Shown in pieces: positions 1 through 7,553 of a stretch of DNA of 59,925 nt (its first letter is position 1; each line of letters starts with the position of its first letter). The notes under the pieces were generated by a model. It worked only from the letters and a program-made list of their open reading frames with translations, did not search any database and had not been told where the DNA came from. The stretch is from the NCBI RefSeq assembly GCF_913777995.1, contig NZ_CAJYVE010000021.1, positions 1-59,925 of the forward strand, read 5' to 3'. The translations under genes were made by a program, and so were the position numbers. Source of the stretch: an uncultured Pseudomonas sp. Lineage in GTDB: Bacteria > Pseudomonadota > Gammaproteobacteria > Pseudomonadales > Pseudomonadaceae.

Positions 1-157
1 GGATGTGCGCGTCGCGGGCTTCCGGCCAGGCGCATTCTTCGGAGAACGGCTGGCGGGAGACGGTGAGCAGACGCCAGCCCAGGCTGCGGAACAGCTTGAC
101 GGTGGCGTGACCGATCCCGCGACTGGCACCGGTGAGCAGCATGGTGCGCTGGGTCAT
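1..157 (-). CDS. Short-chain dehydrogenase/reductase, N-terminal part only
   Basis: The first 52 codons of a gene that continues beyond the left edge. The protein opens MTQRTMLLTGASRGIG; TGASRGIG is the TGxxxGIG dinucleotide-binding turn of classical SDR enzymes, and the following helix and LLTVSR strand complete the first beta-alpha-beta of a Rossmann fold. The catalytic Ser/Tyr/Lys lie outside the window, so substrate and cofactor preference cannot be judged. It follows catA on the same strand after a 158-base gap that contains a hairpin, so it may be a separate unit rather than part of the catechol operon. Confidence 0.75.
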   Translation of the reverse strand, partial: MTQRTMLLTGASRGIGHATVKLFRSLGWRLLTVSRQPFSEECAWPEARDAHI

Positions 158-253
158 GGGCGACCCCGGCAGGCAGCGGGGCGGACGAGGGGCGACAGGA
201 CGGGCATGGTGGGTGACTCCGGCGTCTGGCAGGCCGGTTCACTATGCCCAAGC

Positions 254-285
254 AGGACAGGTGGGGCAATCGATGGACCTGTCCT
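254..285 (-). terminator. Hairpin between catA and the downstream SDR
   Basis: AGGACAGGT at 254-262 is exactly complementary to ACCTGTCCT at 277-285, a 9-bp stem with a 14-base loop, about 30 bases beyond the catA stop on the transcribed strand. No clear T-run follows, so termination is an inference from position and stem strength. A further AGGACAGG lies at 301-308. Confidence 0.4.
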
Positions 286-315
286 CACCGGCGGACCGAT
301 GAGGACAGGGTGCCT

Positions 316-1251
316 TCAGGCTTCTTCGAGGGCGCGCGGGCGGGCACTGCGCTGCTCGGCGGTGGGTTCTTCGGCGGGCTGCAATTCGAAGTCGAAGTCG
401 ATTTCGGCGAACTGGCTGCCGTCGAGGCCACGGGCGCGGGCGGCGTTGGCGTCGTCGTGGAAGTGGATGTCGGCGATGAGTTCGTCGCGGGTGGCGTAGG
501 CGAAGTCATCGTGCAGGTACTTGTCGCCGGCCAGGTTGATCTGGGTGGTCAGGTGGCGATGGCCGGGAGCGGAGATGAAAAAGTGGATGTGGGCCGGGCG
601 CTGGCCATGGCGGCCGAGGCCGTCGAGCAGGCGCTGGGTGGGGCCGTCCGGCGGGCAACCGTAGCCGGAGGGCACGATGCTGCGGAAGGCGTAGCGGCCC
701 TCGGCGTCGGTGCGGATGCGTCGGCGCAGGTTGAATTCGGACTGCGCCGGATCGAAGTAGGAATAGGTGCCGCCGGTGTTGGCGTGCCAGACGTCCACCA
801 GGGCGCCGGCCAGCGGGCGACCCTCGGTGTCGCGCACCTGGCCGGTCATGAACAGCGGCACGCCGGCGTCCTGGCCATCATCGAGCCGGGCTTCGCCTTC
901 GCACAGAGGGGCACCGGCCACATAGAGCGGGCCTTCGATGGTGCGCGGGGTGCCACCGGTGCGGCCGGCCTGTTCGTCCTGGGCATCCAGCAGCAGATCC
1001 AGATAGTGCTCCAGGCCGAGGCCGGCGACCAGCAGTCCGGCTTCCTGGCGCGCGCCCAGGTCGTTGAAGTAGCTCACCGCCTGCCAGAATTCCTCGGGCG
1101 TCACCTCCAGGTCCTCGATCATGCGGATGCTGTCGGTGAGGATACGGTGCACGATGGTCTTGAGGCGCGGATTGCCGGCGTCCTGCTCGAAGCCGCTGGC
1201 GACTTCAAAGAACTTCTGCACATCGGCGGTCTGGGAAAGGGCTAGGGTCAT
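316..1251 (-). CDS. catA: Catechol 1,2-dioxygenase
   Basis: Intradiol ring-cleavage enzyme turning catechol into cis,cis-muconate, first step of the ortho branch of the beta-ketoadipate pathway, cytoplasmic, Fe(III)-dependent. The reading from MTLALSQTADVQKFF gives 311 residues, the usual CatA length; the longer open frame upstream (to 1287) lacks support, whereas GAGGATCG lies just before this ATG. The Fe ligands are visible: a Tyr in GGTYSYFD (about Y163), Tyr in PSGYGCP (about Y197), and the two histidines of RPAHIHFF (about H221 and H223). The N-terminal helical dimerisation region precedes the beta-sandwich catalytic domain. Last gene of catBCA, 36 bases after catC. Expression should depend on CatR and muconate, as known for this operon. 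Confidence 0.97.
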   Translation of the reverse strand: MTLALSQTADVQKFFEVASGFEQDAGNPRLKTIVHRILTDSIRMIEDLEVTPEEFWQAVSYFNDLGARQEAGLLVAGLGLEHYLDLLLDAQDEQAGRTGGTPRTIEGPLYVAGAPLCEGEARLDDGQDAGVPLFMTGQVRDTEGRPLAGALVDVWHANTGGTYSYFDPAQSEFNLRRRIRTDAEGRYAFRSIVPSGYGCPPDGPTQRLLDGLGRHGQRPAHIHFFISAPGHRHLTTQINLAGDKYLHDDFAYATRDELIADIHFHDDANAARARGLDGSQFAEIDFDFELQPAEEPTAEQRSARPRALEEA

Positions 1252-1287
1252 GGAGCGATCCTCGGTGTTGTTGTTATGGGTGGCCAA

Positions 1288-1578
1288 TCAGCGGTCGTCG
1301 GTGTGGATGGAGGAGGGGTGCCGGCACAGGGCGGTGACCTCGATCTCCATATAGGGGTAGAGCGGCAGTTGCAGCAGGGTATCGTGCAGCGCCTGGGTAT
1401 CGGCCACGTCGAAGATGCTGACGTTGGCGTAGAGCCCGGCGATCCGCCAGAGGTGGCGCCAGGTGCCCTGGCGCTGCAGCTCCTGGGCCAGTTCCTTTTC
1501 CGCCTGCTTGAGTCGCGTGGCGTCGGCGGCGGGCAGATCGTGGGGCAGTTTGACGGTCATGCGGACCATGAACAGCAT
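1288..1578 (-). CDS. catC: Muconolactone delta-isomerase
   Basis: A 96-residue protein of the normal CatC length, starting MLFMVRMTVKLPHD, characteristic of the family. It converts muconolactone to beta-ketoadipate enol-lactone in the cytoplasm and is a small ferredoxin-like-fold subunit of a decamer in known family members. The segment GTWRHLWRIAGLYANVSIF and the C-terminal LPLYPYMEIEVTALCRHPS match the family pattern. It lies 23 bases after catB and 36 bases before catA on the same strand, giving the order catB-catC-catA. Confidence 0.97.
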   Translation of the reverse strand: MLFMVRMTVKLPHDLPAADATRLKQAEKELAQELQRQGTWRHLWRIAGLYANVSIFDVADTQALHDTLLQLPLYPYMEIEVTALCRHPSSIHTDDR

Positions 1579-1601
1579 GGTGAATCCTCCACGGGGCGTG
1601 A

Positions 1602-2753
1602 TCAGGCGGTGGCGACGGCGAGGCTGCTGCGATCGCGACGGAAATGGGCGAGGCGGTCTTCGTCGAGGCTGACGCCGAGGCCGGGACCCTGGGGTAGCAG
1701 CAGCTGGAAGTCGCGATAGGTCGGCGGCTCGACGAGGATGTCCTCGGTGAGCAGCAGTGGACCGAACAGTTCGCTGTGCCAGTCCAGCCGCTCCAGGGTG
1801 GCGAAGGCATGGGCCGAGGCCAGGGTGCCGATGCTGCCTTCGAGCATGGTGCCGCCATAGAGGCCGATGCCGGCCGCCTGCGCCAGGTGGGCGACCTTGA
1901 GCACCGCCCGCGGACCGCCGGTCTTGGCGATCTTGAGCGCGAATACCGGGGCGGCACCGGCACGGGCCAGGGCGAAGGCGTCGGGGAGGCTCTCGATGGC
2001 TTCGTCGGCCATCACCGGCGCCGGACTGCGGGCGCTGACCCGCGCCAGGGCCTGGACGTCATGGCGCGGCACCGGCTGTTCGATCAACTCCACCCCGGCG
2101 TCGGCCAGGGCCTGGCAGGCGCGCAAGGCCACGCCTTCGCTCCAGGCCTGGTTGACGTCGACCCGCACGCTGGCGCGATCGCCCAGGGCGCGCTTGATGG
2201 CTGCCACGTGGGCGATGTCCCGGGCCGGTTCGGCCGCGCCGATCTTGAGTTTGAAATGGCGATGGCGGCGCAGCTCGAGCATGCGTTCGGCTTCGGCGAC
2301 GTCCTTGGCGGTGTCGCCGCTGGCCAGGGTCCAGGCCACCTCCAGCCCCTGTTGCACCCGGCCGCCGAGCAGTTCGGCGAGGCCCAAGCCGCGACGCTGG
2401 CCCTGGGCATCGAGCAGGGCGGTCTCCAGGGCCGACTTGGCGAAGGTATTGGCGCGCACGCTGCGCTCCACGCGCTGCATCACGGCATTGAGGTTGTCGG
2501 CGTCCTGGCCGATCACCAGGGGCGCCAGATAGGTGTCGAGGTTGGTCCTGATGCTTTCTGGGCTCTCCCCGGCGTAGGCCAGGCCGCCGATGGTGGTGGC
2601 CTCGCCGATACCGACGATGCCATCGCTGCAGCGGATGCGCAGGATCACCAGGGTCTGCCCGTGCATGGTGTGCATGGCCAGCTTGTGCGGGCGGATGGTC
2701 GGCAGGTCGACGATCAGCGTCTCGAAGCTTTGTATTGTTATGGGTGCGCTCAT
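1602..2753 (-). CDS. catB: Muconate cycloisomerase
   Basis: Enolase-superfamily enzyme that cyclises cis,cis-muconate to muconolactone, Mn2+-dependent, cytoplasmic. Start placed at MSAPITIQSFETLIVDLPT, giving 383 residues; the open frame extends 21 codons upstream into the catR-catB control region and that part does not look coding. The enolase signatures are visible: FKLKIG (catalytic Lys about 170), metal ligands Asp in RVDVNQAW (about D199), Glu in LIEQPV (about E225) and Asp in VMADEA (about D250), then the second lysine in FALKIAKTGG. First gene of catBCA and divergent from catR with about 100 bases between them. Confidence 0.96.
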   Translation of the reverse strand: MSAPITIQSFETLIVDLPTIRPHKLAMHTMHGQTLVILRIRCSDGIVGIGEATTIGGLAYAGESPESIRTNLDTYLAPLVIGQDADNLNAVMQRVERSVRANTFAKSALETALLDAQGQRRGLGLAELLGGRVQQGLEVAWTLASGDTAKDVAEAERMLELRRHRHFKLKIGAAEPARDIAHVAAIKRALGDRASVRVDVNQAWSEGVALRACQALADAGVELIEQPVPRHDVQALARVSARSPAPVMADEAIESLPDAFALARAGAAPVFALKIAKTGGPRAVLKVAHLAQAAGIGLYGGTMLEGSIGTLASAHAFATLERLDWHSELFGPLLLTEDILVEPPTYRDFQLLLPQGPGLGVSLDEDRLAHFRRDRSSLAVATA

Positions 2754-2788
2754 GAAGCTATCCGGCTGTGGGTTGGGCGTGCAGCAAG

Positions 2789-2817
2789 ATTGACCCTGCG
2801 GGGCCGGCCGGTCCAAT
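2789..2817. promoter_or_regulatory. Likely CatR operator in the catR-catB divergent region
   Basis: ATTGACC (2789-2795) and GGTCCAAT (2810-2817) form an imperfect inverted repeat about 35 bases before the catB start and about 35 bases before catR. It has the G+T-rich dyad form of LysR recognition sites. In known Pseudomonas cat systems CatR binds a recognition site and a muconate-dependent activation site in this region. Assigning this dyad as the recognition site is an inference. Confidence 0.5.
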
Positions 2818-2852
2818 ATTGATTAAGTCTCGCTCCATACCCAGGAGGTATC

Positions 2853-3719
2853 GTGGAACTGCGACATTTGCGTTATTACCGGGTCGTCGCGCAAACCCTC
2901 AACTTCACCCGCGCTGCCGAACAGCTGAACATCGCCCAGCCGCCGCTGAGCCGGCAGATCCAGCAGCTGGAAGACGAACTGGGTGTCGAGCTGCTGGAAC
3001 GCAGCCGCCCGCTGCGCCTCACCGAAGCCGGGCGTTTCTTCTATGAACACTCCTCGCAACTGCTGGAGCAGCTCAAGCGTATCAGTGACGATACCCGCCG
3101 GGTTGCCAACGGCAGCAAGCGCTGGCTGGGCATCGGCTTCGCGCCGTCGACCCTGTATGGCCAGCTGCCGGAGCTGATCCGCCGCCTGCGTGGCTTCGGT
3201 GACGTGGAGCTGGGGCTGTCGGAGCTGATTACCCTGCAACAGGTGGAAGCATTGAAGAGCGGGCGTATCGACATTGGCTTCGGGCGCATGCTGTTCGATG
3301 ACCCGGCCATCACCCAGGAGGTGCTGCGCGAAGACCCGCTGGTGGCCGCCCTGCCTGCCGGCCACCCGCTGCTGGCCGGCCCGGTGAGCCTGCAACGACT
3401 GGCCCAGGAGCCCTTCGTGCTGTACCCCGGCAACCCGCGCCCCAGCTACGCCGATCATGTGCTGGGGATGTTCAGCCGCCAGGGCCTGAGCATCCATGTG
3501 GCGCAGATGGCCAACGAACTGCAGACCGCCATCGGCCTGGTCGCCGCCGGCATCGGCATCACCCTGGTACCCGCTTCGGTGCAACGCCTGCACCGCGACG
3601 ACATCGGCTACACCGAACTGCTCGACAGCCACGCCACCTCGCCCATCGTCATCAGCTACCGCCAGGGCGACAGCTCGGAACTGCTGCGCCAGTGCCTGCG
3701 CGAGGTGCGGGAGATGTAA
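2853..3719 (+). CDS. catR: LysR-type activator of the catechol operon
   Basis: A 288-residue LysR regulator starting with GTG preceded by a strong AGGAGGT (2843-2849). The N-terminal winged helix reads MELRHLRYYRVVAQTLNFT followed by AAEQLNIAQPPLSRQIQQLE, close to the CatR/BenM/CatM subgroup; the C-terminal two thirds form the periplasmic-binding-protein-like effector domain, which in this family binds cis,cis-muconate. Divergent orientation to catB, autoregulation and activation of catBCA are known features of the family and fit the arrangement here. An REP-like hairpin lies about 70 bases after the stop. Confidence 0.95.
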   Translation: MELRHLRYYRVVAQTLNFTRAAEQLNIAQPPLSRQIQQLEDELGVELLERSRPLRLTEAGRFFYEHSSQLLEQLKRISDDTRRVANGSKRWLGIGFAPSTLYGQLPELIRRLRGFGDVELGLSELITLQQVEALKSGRIDIGFGRMLFDDPAITQEVLREDPLVAALPAGHPLLAGPVSLQRLAQEPFVLYPGNPRPSYADHVLGMFSRQGLSIHVAQMANELQTAIGLVAAGIGITLVPASVQRLHRDDIGYTELLDSHATSPIVISYRQGDSSELLRQCLREVREM

Positions 3720-3790
3720 AAAAGCCAAAGCCCTTTCAAATCAGAGCGGCTTCATGTTGGCTAAAGCCGGTTTCGGTTTGCAGCAACGGC

Positions 3791-3830
3791 GTTCAGCCGC
3801 GAAAGCATCCCGGCTGAAGCCGGTCCCACC
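3791..3830. repeat. Degenerate REP-like hairpin after catR
   Basis: TTCAGCCG (3792-3799) pairs with CGGCTGAA (3811-3818), followed by GCCGGTCCCACC. This is a shortened relative of the GGCTTCAGCCGCGAAG repeats found elsewhere in the window (31320, 35610, 51620). It sits between convergent catR and the TonB receptor and may also stop transcription. Confidence 0.55.
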
Positions 3831-3879
3831 ACGTGCCCACGCATCAGAGACAGCCACACCCACCGAAACCGGGCCCTCG

Positions 3880-6033
3880 TCACAGCGTCCACTTCAGCGA
3901 GACCATCACGTTGCGCGGGTCGCCGTACACGCCGCTGCCCGAACCCGTTGGAATGCCCTGCCAGTACTTCTCGTCGAACAGGTTGTTGAGGTTGACCCGC
4001 GCATCCCAGTGTTCGTCGAAGCGGTAGCCGGCCATCAGGCCGACCACGGCGTAGGCATCCTGGGTGGCGTAGCCGCTGCCCACGCGGTTGAAGGTTTCGC
4101 TTTGCGCGAACACATCGGCACCCACGCGCCATTTCTCCAGGCTGCCGCTCAGGTGGTAGCTGGTGGCGGCCTTGAACAGGTGCTTGGGCTGGTTGGGCGC
4201 GAACAGGCGGCCCTCGTTGCGCAGGTTGGCGTCCTTGACGTACTGGCTGAGCACGTAGGTGTAGGAGGCGCTGAATTGCCAGTCGGGACTCAGTGCGCCG
4301 CTAAGCTCGGCATCGATGCCACGGCTGCGCACTTCACCGGCGGCCTCGTAGCAGGTGCGGTTCTGCGACAGGCAGGTGGCCGACTGGCTGGTCAGGGCGT
4401 AGGCGCGGTTTTCCTGCGTCATGTCGAATACTGCAAGGGACGCGTTCAGGCCGCCGTCGAAGTATTCGCCCTTGATCCCCACCTCGTAGCTCTCGCCGGT
4501 CATCGGGTCGAGCACCGAGCCGCTGGCGTTCTGCTCGCTCTGCGGTTTGAAGATCTGCGTGTAGCTGGCGTACACCGAGTAGGTGTCGTTCAGGTCGTAG
4601 ATCACCCCGGCGTAGGGCGTGACTTCCTGGGTGACCTTGTAGGTATCGCCGCTGACGCGGTTCTCGTAGTCGTACCAGCTCAGGCGGCTGCCCAGAATCA
4701 CGTGCAACGGGTCGATGGGGTTGAGCCGCGCCGCAGCGTAGACACTCTTCTCGATACTGGTGTTGCGCCCGGCGTAAGGGTTGCGGTTGCCGGACGACGG
4801 CTTGGCGATGTGGTGATCGAAGTTGTAAGGGTCGATCGGCGTGCCCTGCCCCCACCAGCCACCAGCCTGGTCGAATTTCTCTTCACGGCGGCTGGCGCCG
4901 AACACCAGCTCGTGTTCACGCCCGAGCAGCTGGAACGGCCCGGACAGCGACGCATCCAGGTTGGTCTGGTCATCGGTGTTGAAGTACTGGCCGGAGTACT
5001 GCTCCAGGGTCGGACCGTTGTAGCCCAGGTAGCTGGAGAAGGTATCGGCCTCGGCCCAGATCTTCTGCCCCGCCAGCTTGGCGGTCCAGCCGTTGTCGAA
5101 ACGATGGGTGATGTCGGAGAACAGCGTGTAGTTGTCCTTGTCCCAGTACGACCAGTCGTTGCTCAGGAAGGTCGAGCGCGACAGGTGCAGGTCTTCGCCG
5201 TTCGGCCCGCTGGGCAGGCTGCCCCAGTCGGAGGTGTTGTCGTCACGCTGCTTGGACGCACCCAGGGTCCAGGTGGTGGCCTCGGACAGATCGGCCTCGA
5301 TCACCCCGTAGAACAGCTGGCGCTCGTTTTCGCGCACGTCCTGGAAACTGTTCTTGGTTTCGTAGGCGGTGACCACGCGGCCACGCAGGGTGCCGGCGTC
5401 GTTGAGCTTGTTGGCGGCGTCCACTTCCAGGCGGTAGCGGTCCCAGCTGCCGGCACTGGCGGTGACACTGACCTGCGGGGTGGCGGTGGGCCGCTTGCGG
5501 ACCAGGTTGAGGGTCGCCGCCGGGCTGCCAGCACCGGTCATCAGGCCGGTGGCGCCGCGTACCACCTCGATGCGGTCGTACATCGCCAGGTCGGCCGCAG
5601 AAATGGTGTCCTGGGTGAAGCCGCCCACAGTGGTCGGCAGGCCGTCGTACATCAGGTTGTCGATCTTGAAGCCCCGCGACAGATACTCCAGCCGGTCGGA
5701 GCCATACTTGCGCAGGGTGATGCCCGGCGCGTACTTGACCAGGTCATTGAGGTCGTTCATGCCCTGGTCTTCGATGCGTTGCCGGGTGATGACGCTGACC
5801 GACTGGGGTGTCTCGCGAATCGACAACGGCAGCTTGGTGGCAGTGCTCATCGAACCGGTGGTGTAGGAGCTTGTGCCTTCGGTGGTGGCCGCGTCCAGGC
5901 CGGGCTGCTCGGCATTGATGTTGAGGGTGTCGAGGGTCAGGCTCCCCGCAGAGCCTTGGGACGCAGCAATGACCCAGGCGGGCGCACTCAGGGCGATCAC
6001 ACCCGCCAGGGCGGGAAAGACAAGACGAGACAT
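3880..6033 (-). CDS. TonB-dependent siderophore receptor
   Basis: Outer-membrane receptor of 717 residues that should import a ferric siderophore using TonB-ExbBD energy. The signal peptide is MSRLVFPALAGVIALSAPA to about residue 24. The plug domain follows directly (LSIRETPQSVSVITRQRIED, then DLVKYAPGITLRKYG, then YDRIEVVRGATGLMTGAGSP), and the 22-strand barrel ends with aromatic-rich MVSLKWTL. No N-terminal signalling (STN) domain is present, so it is not a FecA/FpvA-type transducer receptor. AGGAAT lies before the ATG and a Fur-like site further upstream. The barrel resembles ferric hydroxamate/pyoverdine-type receptors, but the ligand cannot be fixed from sequence alone. No regulator or siderophore gene adjoins it. 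Confidence 0.93.
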   Translation of the reverse strand: MSRLVFPALAGVIALSAPAWVIAASQGSAGSLTLDTLNINAEQPGLDAATTEGTSSYTTGSMSTATKLPLSIRETPQSVSVITRQRIEDQGMNDLNDLVKYAPGITLRKYGSDRLEYLSRGFKIDNLMYDGLPTTVGGFTQDTISAADLAMYDRIEVVRGATGLMTGAGSPAATLNLVRKRPTATPQVSVTASAGSWDRYRLEVDAANKLNDAGTLRGRVVTAYETKNSFQDVRENERQLFYGVIEADLSEATTWTLGASKQRDDNTSDWGSLPSGPNGEDLHLSRSTFLSNDWSYWDKDNYTLFSDITHRFDNGWTAKLAGQKIWAEADTFSSYLGYNGPTLEQYSGQYFNTDDQTNLDASLSGPFQLLGREHELVFGASRREEKFDQAGGWWGQGTPIDPYNFDHHIAKPSSGNRNPYAGRNTSIEKSVYAAARLNPIDPLHVILGSRLSWYDYENRVSGDTYKVTQEVTPYAGVIYDLNDTYSVYASYTQIFKPQSEQNASGSVLDPMTGESYEVGIKGEYFDGGLNASLAVFDMTQENRAYALTSQSATCLSQNRTCYEAAGEVRSRGIDAELSGALSPDWQFSASYTYVLSQYVKDANLRNEGRLFAPNQPKHLFKAATSYHLSGSLEKWRVGADVFAQSETFNRVGSGYATQDAYAVVGLMAGYRFDEHWDARVNLNNLFDEKYWQGIPTGSGSGVYGDPRNVMVSLKWTL

Positions 6034-6339
6034 CGGAAAGATTCCTGCAAGAGCATGAAGGACTGCGGCCTGGGCGGGGTCGGATCAGAAGCCCTAGTGC
6101 CGGAACACCGGACGCAGCGTTCGGAGGGGCAGGAATCTATCACCAATCAATATCGCTAATGGCAATGATTTTTACTTGCATAACTGTTTGTGCAGTGCAG
6201 GACACTCGCTTTGTGCCCGCGCCAGAGCCGTCGCTTCGCTGCGAGGCACGAAATGCGAGGGCTGCGCTGGCCTTAGGCACAGCTCGCTTCGCATCAAATT
6301 GAAACATATTCGTCGATCGACACAGGCCTGGCGCAGCCC
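6034..6339. other. Intergenic region with a spaced inverted repeat
   Basis: No gene is supported here. Besides the Fur-like site, GAGGGCTGCGC starting at 6257 recurs in reverse complement ending at 6341 (arms 6257-6272 and 6325-6341, about 50 bases apart), the second arm touching the stop of the SUFU-like gene. It could terminate that gene, which is transcribed leftward. Confidence 0.4.
6150..6176 (-). promoter_or_regulatory. Possible Fur box upstream of the siderophore receptor
   Basis: About 120 bases upstream of the receptor start, the minus strand reads AATCATTGCCATTAGCGATA, an AT-rich stretch with imperfect repeats of the NATWAT hexamer that make up Fur sites. The match to the 19-bp consensus is partial. 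Iron control is expected for such receptors. Confidence 0.35.
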
Positions 6340-7146
6340 TCAGACCACGCTGTCGCGCTGCAGCGAGCTGGTGCCCAGCACGCCCGCCCCCGCCAGGCGC
6401 GCCACCAGTTGGGCGCGTGCTGCGCCGCCGCCGGCTCGCACGTAGTCCAGCTCGGCGGCGGTGATCAACACCACCGGCACCAATGTCACCGGCGACAGCG
6501 GCATATCCTCCAGCCGGGTCGGGAAATCCGGCCCCGGACCACCCAGCAATACACCGATGCAGTCGTCAGCGCTGACGAAACGGGTCGGTACTTGCGCGGC
6601 GATGCTGCGCGACTGGCTGACCCCGGGCAGCTCCAGCGACAGCACGCCGTACTGCGCCAGCTGATGGGTAATACCGCCAGCATCCGCCACGGTACTGGCC
6701 ACGTGTTCGAGCAGCTCGAAGGCCCAACTGCCCTTCAGGGCATCCACCTGCCCGGCTTCGCCGCGCATCGTCTCGGGCAGGTCCGACGTCTCCAGGAACA
6801 GTTCCATTTCGAAACCGTTGCCCATGCCTTCCACACCGTCGAACGGATCAGAGAGACCATCGGTGGCCAGCAGCAGCGATTCGCCCCGGCGCACCACCCG
6901 ATACGCCTGGCGGGTGCTCGGCCACTGCGCGCCACCACTGAGCCCGGGGCTGATCAGGTAGGTCAGCACATCGCTTTCCAGTTGCCCCACCGAACGCCAG
7001 TGGCGATCCATACGCTCATGACCGGCCTGACGCACTGCCTGTTGCAGCGTTTCGGCATCCTGGGAAGCGTCATTGGCCAAATCCGTGGCCGCTGGCGACG
7101 GAGCTGGAGATTTCGTGCGGGAAAACAGGCGGGAGAGAAATTTCAT
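6340..7146 (-). CDS. Suppressor-of-fused (SUFU)-like domain protein
   Basis: A 268-residue soluble protein read from MKFLSRLFSRTKS; an ATG 12 codons further upstream is less likely. After a basic N-terminus and a low-complexity linker (about 10-40), residues about 70-200 contain VVRRGESLLLATDGLSDPF and GNGFEMELFLETSDLP, reminiscent of the bacterial SUFU family, whose members occur next to polymorphic toxins or as orphans. No signal peptide or membrane segment is seen. The neighbours are two TonB receptor genes with no toxin, so its role is open. The family call is from motif resemblance only; an uncharacterised conserved protein is the alternative. Confidence 0.6.
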   Translation of the reverse strand: MKFLSRLFSRTKSPAPSPAATDLANDASQDAETLQQAVRQAGHERMDRHWRSVGQLESDVLTYLISPGLSGGAQWPSTRQAYRVVRRGESLLLATDGLSDPFDGVEGMGNGFEMELFLETSDLPETMRGEAGQVDALKGSWAFELLEHVASTVADAGGITHQLAQYGVLSLELPGVSQSRSIAAQVPTRFVSADDCIGVLLGGPGPDFPTRLEDMPLSPVTLVPVVLITAAELDYVRAGGGAARAQLVARLAGAGVLGTSSLQRDSVV

Positions 7147-7553
7147 GCATGACCTGGCTGGAAGCTGGAACGACCTGTCCACTGAGACGCTACAACGCCG
7201 CTATTGTTCAGATTGCCAGTGCCTGAAAACAGCGGCCTGGTAAACCTGCACGCCCAGCAATAAATACTCAAATAACATAATCAGACAGATATTTGATTTG
7301 TTATTTGAATATTAAAATATTCCAAAAAAGAATTTTTCCACTCTTTTTCATAACTATAAGATCAGCCTCGACTTCACCTTCGCTTGACCGGCCGCCTCCC
7401 GGATAGCGGCGTCACCCGAGCGACCCACCACCACCCGCCTCGCTCCAGAACCCACCGACAAGCGCCGCCTGCCTGCCACCGGCAGCGACGCTCGAGCCCA
7501 ACTGCCAAGCCCGCCGCAAGCGGATTGGCCACTGCCGTGATCTGGAACCACCC
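7147..7553. promoter_or_regulatory. AT-rich control region of the second TonB receptor, with an inverted repeat
   Basis: No gene is supported in these 407 bases. The stretch 7255-7370 is much richer in A/T than its surroundings. TCAAATAAC (7268-7276) and GTTATTTGA (7300-7308) form a perfect 9-bp inverted repeat around 23 bases, followed by GAATATTAAAATATTC (7307-7322), itself almost a palindrome. This looks like a regulator-bound promoter for the receptor at 7554, with a leader of roughly 200 bases. The regulator is not identifiable; no Fur, Zur or CysB consensus is convincing. Confidence 0.45.

Noticed and set aside
3496-6159. An 887-codon open frame antisense to the TonB receptor at 3880-6033
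   Set aside because: It is a shadow frame in GC-rich DNA: composition is rich in Val, Gly, His and Gln with no domain, while the other strand encodes a complete receptor. The same applies to long antisense frames at 33298-35442, 40996-43830, 45906-47246 and 54057-56294.
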